A program made the translations under genes and the position numbers. A stretch of DNA of 8,589 bases, taken from assembly GCA_002394185.1 (NCBI GenBank), contig DGTB01000195.1:1-8589 (forward strand), in the 5' to 3' direction. The notes beneath the pieces were generated by a model. The model was not told the origin of the DNA. It saw only the letters and a program-made list of their open reading frames with translations, and made no database searches. Origin of the DNA: Bacteroidales bacterium UBA4347. Its GTDB lineage: Bacteria; Bacteroidota; Bacteroidia; Bacteroidales; P3. This document shows positions 5,983 to 8,589 of the stretch, one piece after another. How positions within the stretch are numbered: position 1 is the stretch's first letter; the number at the start of each line of letters is the position of its first letter.

Positions 5983-6652
5983 TTTCACTTCAGCACATGC
6001 CCAGGTGGGCAACCTCGGCAAATTCGACAGCCGGCTGCTCCACTATGGCATCCAAGTGGGCTACACCCACTCCAAGTTCGACCTCGAATACACCCATGAC
6101 GACGCCCTGCGCGAGACCCTCCAGGGCACGACGTCCTATTATGCCCCAGGCTTCCACATCGCCGTCATCGGCGACCTCCGCCTCGGCAACTGGTTCAACC
6201 TGCGCATCCTCCCTGGCGTCACCCTCATCACGCGCGACGTCAACTACTCCTGGGAGCCCAACTACCTCGCCGAGCACCACCTCGCCGAACTCAGCCGCAA
6301 GGTGGAATCCGTCTACGGCGACTTCCCCATCGAAATCAAATTCCGCGCCATGCGCTGGGGCAACTTCCGCCCCTACCTCACCGGAGGCATCTCCTACGGC
6401 TTCGACTTCGCCTCGCTACGCAAAAACCGCAACCGTACCGACGAAAGCATCATTCGCCTCGAACCCAACGACCTGCGATACACCATGGGCCTCGGATTCG
6501 ACGTCTTCCTGCGTTATGTAAAATTCGCCATTGACCTCAAGATGACCTTCGGCATCATCGACCTCCGCGTCGAGGATCCCGATGTCTACATCCAGGCCTT
6601 CGAGCACCTCCACTCGCGCACCTTCATGCTCAGCTTCACCTTCGAAGGCTGA
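5894..6652 (+). CDS. porT: PorT-family outer-membrane beta-barrel protein (type IX secretion/gliding)
   Basis: This 252-residue protein resembles PorT/SprT, an outer-membrane protein needed for T9SS function in Porphyromonas gingivalis and Flavobacterium. A signal peptide (core LLLCASLFFILHSSFF) ends in an AHA-Q site at about 36/37. The mature part shows family-typical blocks: HYGIQVGYTHSKFDL, then PGFHIAVIGDLRLGNWFNLR, then FPIEIKFRAMRWGNFRPYL. It consists of alternating strands and ends in FMLSFTFEG, with a near-terminal aromatic strand typical of barrels. The start at 5894 lies 4 bp after the asparaginase stop; M8 at 5915 would give a more standard signal peptide and is equally plausible. 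No separate promoter is visible. The identification rests on remembered family patterns, so a general PorT-like barrel remains possible. The T9SS sorting domain at the right edge supports a T9SS-positive genome. Confidence 0.78.
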   Translation: MKNKGLRMKHRQWRTLLLCASLFFILHSSFFTSAHAQVGNLGKFDSRLLHYGIQVGYTHSKFDLEYTHDDALRETLQGTTSYYAPGFHIAVIGDLRLGNWFNLRILPGVTLITRDVNYSWEPNYLAEHHLAELSRKVESVYGDFPIEIKFRAMRWGNFRPYLTGGISYGFDFASLRKNRNRTDESIIRLEPNDLRYTMGLGFDVFLRYVKFAIDLKMTFGIIDLRVEDPDVYIQAFEHLHSRTFMLSFTFEG

Positions 6653-8195
6653 TGGCCTCCACGCAGCGCATGCCGTCGAGGGCGGAGCTGACGATGCCGC
6701 CGGCGTAGCCGGCCCCTTCGCCGCAGGGGTAAAGGCCTTGCAGTTGCGGATGCTGGAGGGTCTCCTTGTCGCGGGGTATGCGCACCGGACTGGACGTGCG
6801 GCTCTCCACGGCCAACAGCGACGCATCGCGCGTAATGAACCCCTTCATCTTGCGGTCGAAATCCCTGAAAGCCTGTATTAAACTGTCGACGACAAACGGC
6901 GGCAGCACCTCGTGCAACGGGGCGCTGACACAGCGACCCATATAGTTGCTCTTGTTGAGCCGCGACGAGGCATGACGCTCCAGAAAGTCCACCAACCGCT
7001 GCGACGGCGCGTCGATGCAGCCGCCGGCGGCCTCGAAGGCTCGCGCCTCCACCTGCTTCTGGAATTCCAGCAGCCCCAACGGCCCTTCGGCGCCCACATC
7101 CTCGGGGCTCACCGTCACGGCGATGCCACTGTTGGCATAGCCCGAGTTGCGTGCGGCATTGCTCATGCCGTTCACCACCTGCTGGCCTCCTGCCGTGGCC
7201 GCGGGCACTATGACGCCGCCGGGACACATGCAGAAACTGAAAACCCCGTGGCCGCCCACTTGGGTCACAAGGCTGTAGGTGGCCGGAGGCAGCAGCCGCG
7301 AATACCCCTTGCCGTGATACTGAATCTCGTTGATGAGCTCCTGCGGATGCTCCACGCGCACTCCCAGAGCAAAAGGCTTGGCCTCCAGAAGCCAGCCGCG
7401 ACGGGCGAAAAGCTCGTAGATATCGCGTGCCGAATGGCCGGTGGCGAGGACAACGGCGTCGCCGCCAATCTCCTTGCCGTCAGCCACCACACCGCACACA
7501 CGGCCATCGCGGACCACAAGGTCCGTAACCCTCGTATTGAAATGATACTCGCCGCCGTGCTCGACGACAGTCTGTCGCATGCGCGCGATGATGGCCGGCA
7601 GGCGGTCGGTGCCGATATGGGCGTGGACATCGACCATGATGTCGGGGTCGGCGCCATGCTCCACAAAGAGACGCAACACCTCGCCGACGTCGCCGCGCTT
7701 GGTGGAGCGCGTGTAGAGTTTGCCGTCGCTGTAGGTACCGGCGCCGCCCTCGCCGAAACACCAGTTGCTGTCGGGATTCACCGTCTTGGTACGCACCAGC
7801 CCCACGATGTCAGCCTTGCGCTCCTCCACGGGCTTGCCACGCTCGACGATTATAGGCCTCATGCCCAGCTGCAGCGCCCTGAGGGCGGCAAAAAGGCCTG
7901 CAGGGCCGGCGCCGACAATGACGATAGTGGCCTCACCCCGTCCCCCCTCCCGGGGTGAGGGGCGCTTGCCGCCAAAGGCGTCGCCGACGCCCCTCTCCTC
8001 GGGAGAGGAGTCGGGGATGAGGCTTACCGTGCAATGGTACACCACCTTGCGGCGGCGGCAGTCGATACTGCGGCGCACTATGCGGAACGGCTGCTCGCCA
8101 CTTCCCTCTCCCAGCGCCCGCACCACGGCACGCCGCACCGCAGCCTCCGAAGCATACTCTTCGGGTGTAAGGTCTATCTGTATCTGCTTCGTCAT
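6636..8195 (-). CDS. FAD-dependent dehydrogenase/oxidoreductase, COG2509-type
   Basis: This 519-residue flavoprotein belongs to a widespread but poorly characterised family; substrate and physiological role are unknown. An N-terminal ferredoxin-like region (1-58, with the RRSIDCRRRK motif) precedes the FAD-binding Rossmann fold, GAGPAG (95-100) with acidic E118 in IIVERG. The family signature NPDSNWCFGEGGAGTYSDGKLYTR-type block runs from 140 to 163. The C-terminal FAD motif CGEGAGYAGGIVSSALDG lies at about 491-508. All are intact, so the enzyme is probably functional. Residues 58-89, in the linker before the Rossmann fold, are encoded by a multi-hairpin repeat element and are rich in Pro, Ser, Glu, Gly and Arg. 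The start at 8195 is preceded by a good promoter on the same strand. The 3' end overlaps porT by 17 bp, tail to tail. Confidence 0.9.
   Translation of the reverse strand: MTKQIQIDLTPEEYASEAAVRRAVVRALGEGSGEQPFRIVRRSIDCRRRKVVYHCTVSLIPDSSPEERGVGDAFGGKRPSPREGGRGEATIVIVGAGPAGLFAALRALQLGMRPIIVERGKPVEERKADIVGLVRTKTVNPDSNWCFGEGGAGTYSDGKLYTRSTKRGDVGEVLRLFVEHGADPDIMVDVHAHIGTDRLPAIIARMRQTVVEHGGEYHFNTRVTDLVVRDGRVCGVVADGKEIGGDAVVLATGHSARDIYELFARRGWLLEAKPFALGVRVEHPQELINEIQYHGKGYSRLLPPATYSLVTQVGGHGVFSFCMCPGGVIVPAATAGGQQVVNGMSNAARNSGYANSGIAVTVSPEDVGAEGPLGLLEFQKQVEARAFEAAGGCIDAPSQRLVDFLERHASSRLNKSNYMGRCVSAPLHEVLPPFVVDSLIQAFRDFDRKMKGFITRDASLLAVESRTSSPVRIPRDKETLQHPQLQGLYPCGEGAGYAGGIVSSALDGMRCVEAISLRR
7930..8023. 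repeat. Multi-hairpin palindromic element inside the FAD dehydrogenase CDS
   Basis: The outer arms GCCTCACCCCG (7930-7940) and CGGGGATGAGGC (8012-8023) form near-perfect terminal inverted repeats, with one extra base in the right arm. Nested perfect stems lie inside. CCTCACCCCG at 7931-7940 pairs with 7951-7960 (10 bp). GAGGGGCG at 7957-7964 pairs with CGCCCCTC at 7988-7995 (8 bp). GGCGTC at 7977-7982 pairs with GACGCC at 7986-7991. CCTCTCC at 7992-7998 pairs with GGAGAGG at 8002-8008. The element is read without a stop as residues 58-89 of the minus-strand dehydrogenase. It resembles small dispersed palindromic repeats that sometimes insert in genes, an inference since only one copy is visible. 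Confidence 0.7.
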
Positions 8196-8226
8196 ATCGC
8201 TTTATCCTTCAAAAAAAAACGGACTG

Positions 8227-8257
8227 CAAAGATACAACAAATTTCCCACATGGCAAA
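8227..8257 (-). promoter_or_regulatory. Promoter of the FAD dehydrogenase gene
   Basis: Read on the minus strand, a TTTG -33 box (8257-8254) and a TATCTTTG -7 box (8234-8227) are separated by 19 nt, followed by CA. The start codon at 8195 is 31 bp downstream. The promoter lies in the 88-bp gap after the T9SS cargo gene, so the dehydrogenase can be transcribed independently of it. The spacer starts CCATGTGGGAAA, related to but less similar than the CCACATTG spacers of the two plus-strand promoters. Confidence 0.8.
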
Positions 8258-8283
8258 AAAATAATGCACGCCGCCCCTCATAC

Positions 8284-8589
8284 TCACTTCTCCCCGACCA
8301 CCAGCTTGCGGGCGTAGGAGCCAGCCTCGGTGCTGAGGCGGAGGAGGTAGACGCCCGGGGCGAGGGGCGAGGTGTCGAGGGAGAGCGGCAGCTGCGCGTC
8401 GTCGAGGCGGAGCACCTCGGAGCCCTTGGCGTCGACGAGGGTCAGCGCGCCGCGGACGGGCCCGTCGCCGAGGGCTACGGCTACGCGGCCCCGGGCGGGA
8501 TTGGGCACCAGCGTCAGCGCTGTCCCCGTGCCGTCGGCCCCGGCGATGCCCTGCGAGCCCGGCAGGCGCGAGCCGAGGTAGAACTGCAG
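8284..8589 (-). CDS. C-terminal fragment of a T9SS-secreted protein (type A sorting domain)
   Basis: The reading frame is open from the window edge to the TGA at 8286-8284, giving the last 101 residues of a larger protein whose N-terminus lies outside. After a short linker (FYLGSRLPG, then a Gly/Ala/Thr stretch) comes a T9SS type A sorting domain: LVPNPARGRV, then LTLVDAKGSEVLRL, then LDTSPLAPGVYLLRLSTEAGSYARKLVV near the end. This is the usual PNP...G-V-Y-x-x-x-x...KLVV pattern, recognised by the secretion machinery and normally removed during attachment to the cell surface or release. The passenger function cannot be seen. A GTG at 8508 is not a true start, because coding continues upstream. 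The fragment is visibly GC-richer than the rest of the window. Confidence 0.88.
   Translation of the reverse strand: MQFYLGSRLPGSQGIAGADGTGTALTLVPNPARGRVAVALGDGPVRGALTLVDAKGSEVLRLDDAQLPLSLDTSPLAPGVYLLRLSTEAGSYARKLVVGEK

Noticed and set aside
6912..7958. A 348-codon plus-strand open frame opposite the FAD dehydrogenase
   Set aside because: It is antisense to conserved flavoprotein motifs and its His/Ala-rich product shows no recognisable domain.
1..8589. CRISPR array, riboswitch, toxin-antitoxin or phage-defence genes
   Set aside because: No regularly spaced repeats with unique spacers, no recognisable riboswitch leader and no protein of these families were seen.

Overview
The window looks like chromosomal DNA of a Bacteroidales bacterium (phylum Bacteroidota) that has a type IX secretion system (T9SS). 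The evidence is promoters of the Bacteroidota type (TTTG, about 19-20 nt, then TAnnTTTG), a PorT-like outer-membrane protein of the T9SS/gliding family, a T9SS type A sorting domain at the right edge, and a Wza/BexD-type outer-membrane export lipoprotein. The coding DNA is GC-rich and the intergenic DNA is AT-rich. A Prevotellaceae-like or related lineage is possible, but genus cannot be decided from sequence alone.

Layout. Positions 1-162 are non-coding and hold a short AT-rich tandem repeat, a G-run cluster with a direct repeat, and a promoter -7 element. The plus strand then carries a nitroreductase-family flavoprotein (163-915), a long-chain fatty-acid CoA ligase (953-2824) with its own promoter inside the 3' end of the nitroreductase gene, and a polysaccharide-export lipoprotein (2838-3650) that may be cotranscribed with the ligase. 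A well-formed tRNA-Gln(UUG) gene with promoter and intrinsic terminator follows (3693-3857). Immediately after it is a complete tyrosine recombinase (3890-4846), then a cytoplasmic type I L-asparaginase (4873-5889) closely followed by porT (5894-6652). The rest lies on the minus strand: a COG2509-type FAD-dependent dehydrogenase (8195-6636), whose 3' end overlaps porT tail-to-tail, and the C-terminal 101 residues of a T9SS cargo protein entering from the right edge.

How it fits together. Most genes are ordinary housekeeping or envelope genes (fatty-acid activation, asparagine breakdown, flavin redox chemistry, envelope export). PorT and the sorting-domain protein are logically connected, as machinery and cargo. 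The tRNA plus recombinase forms a plausible integration or rearrangement boundary, but no att repeats or cargo genes are visible, so an intact mobile element is not supported.

The most unusual signals are small-scale. A roughly 94-bp multi-hairpin palindromic element is translated in frame inside the FAD dehydrogenase, just ahead of its dinucleotide-binding motif. A heptamer and inverted-repeat cluster supplies the start and signal-peptide core of PorT. An extended promoter motif (TTTG-CCACAT-like plus A-tract) is shared by two unrelated plus-strand transcription units and resembled by a third on the minus strand. I found no clear evidence of a wholly new multi-gene system here.
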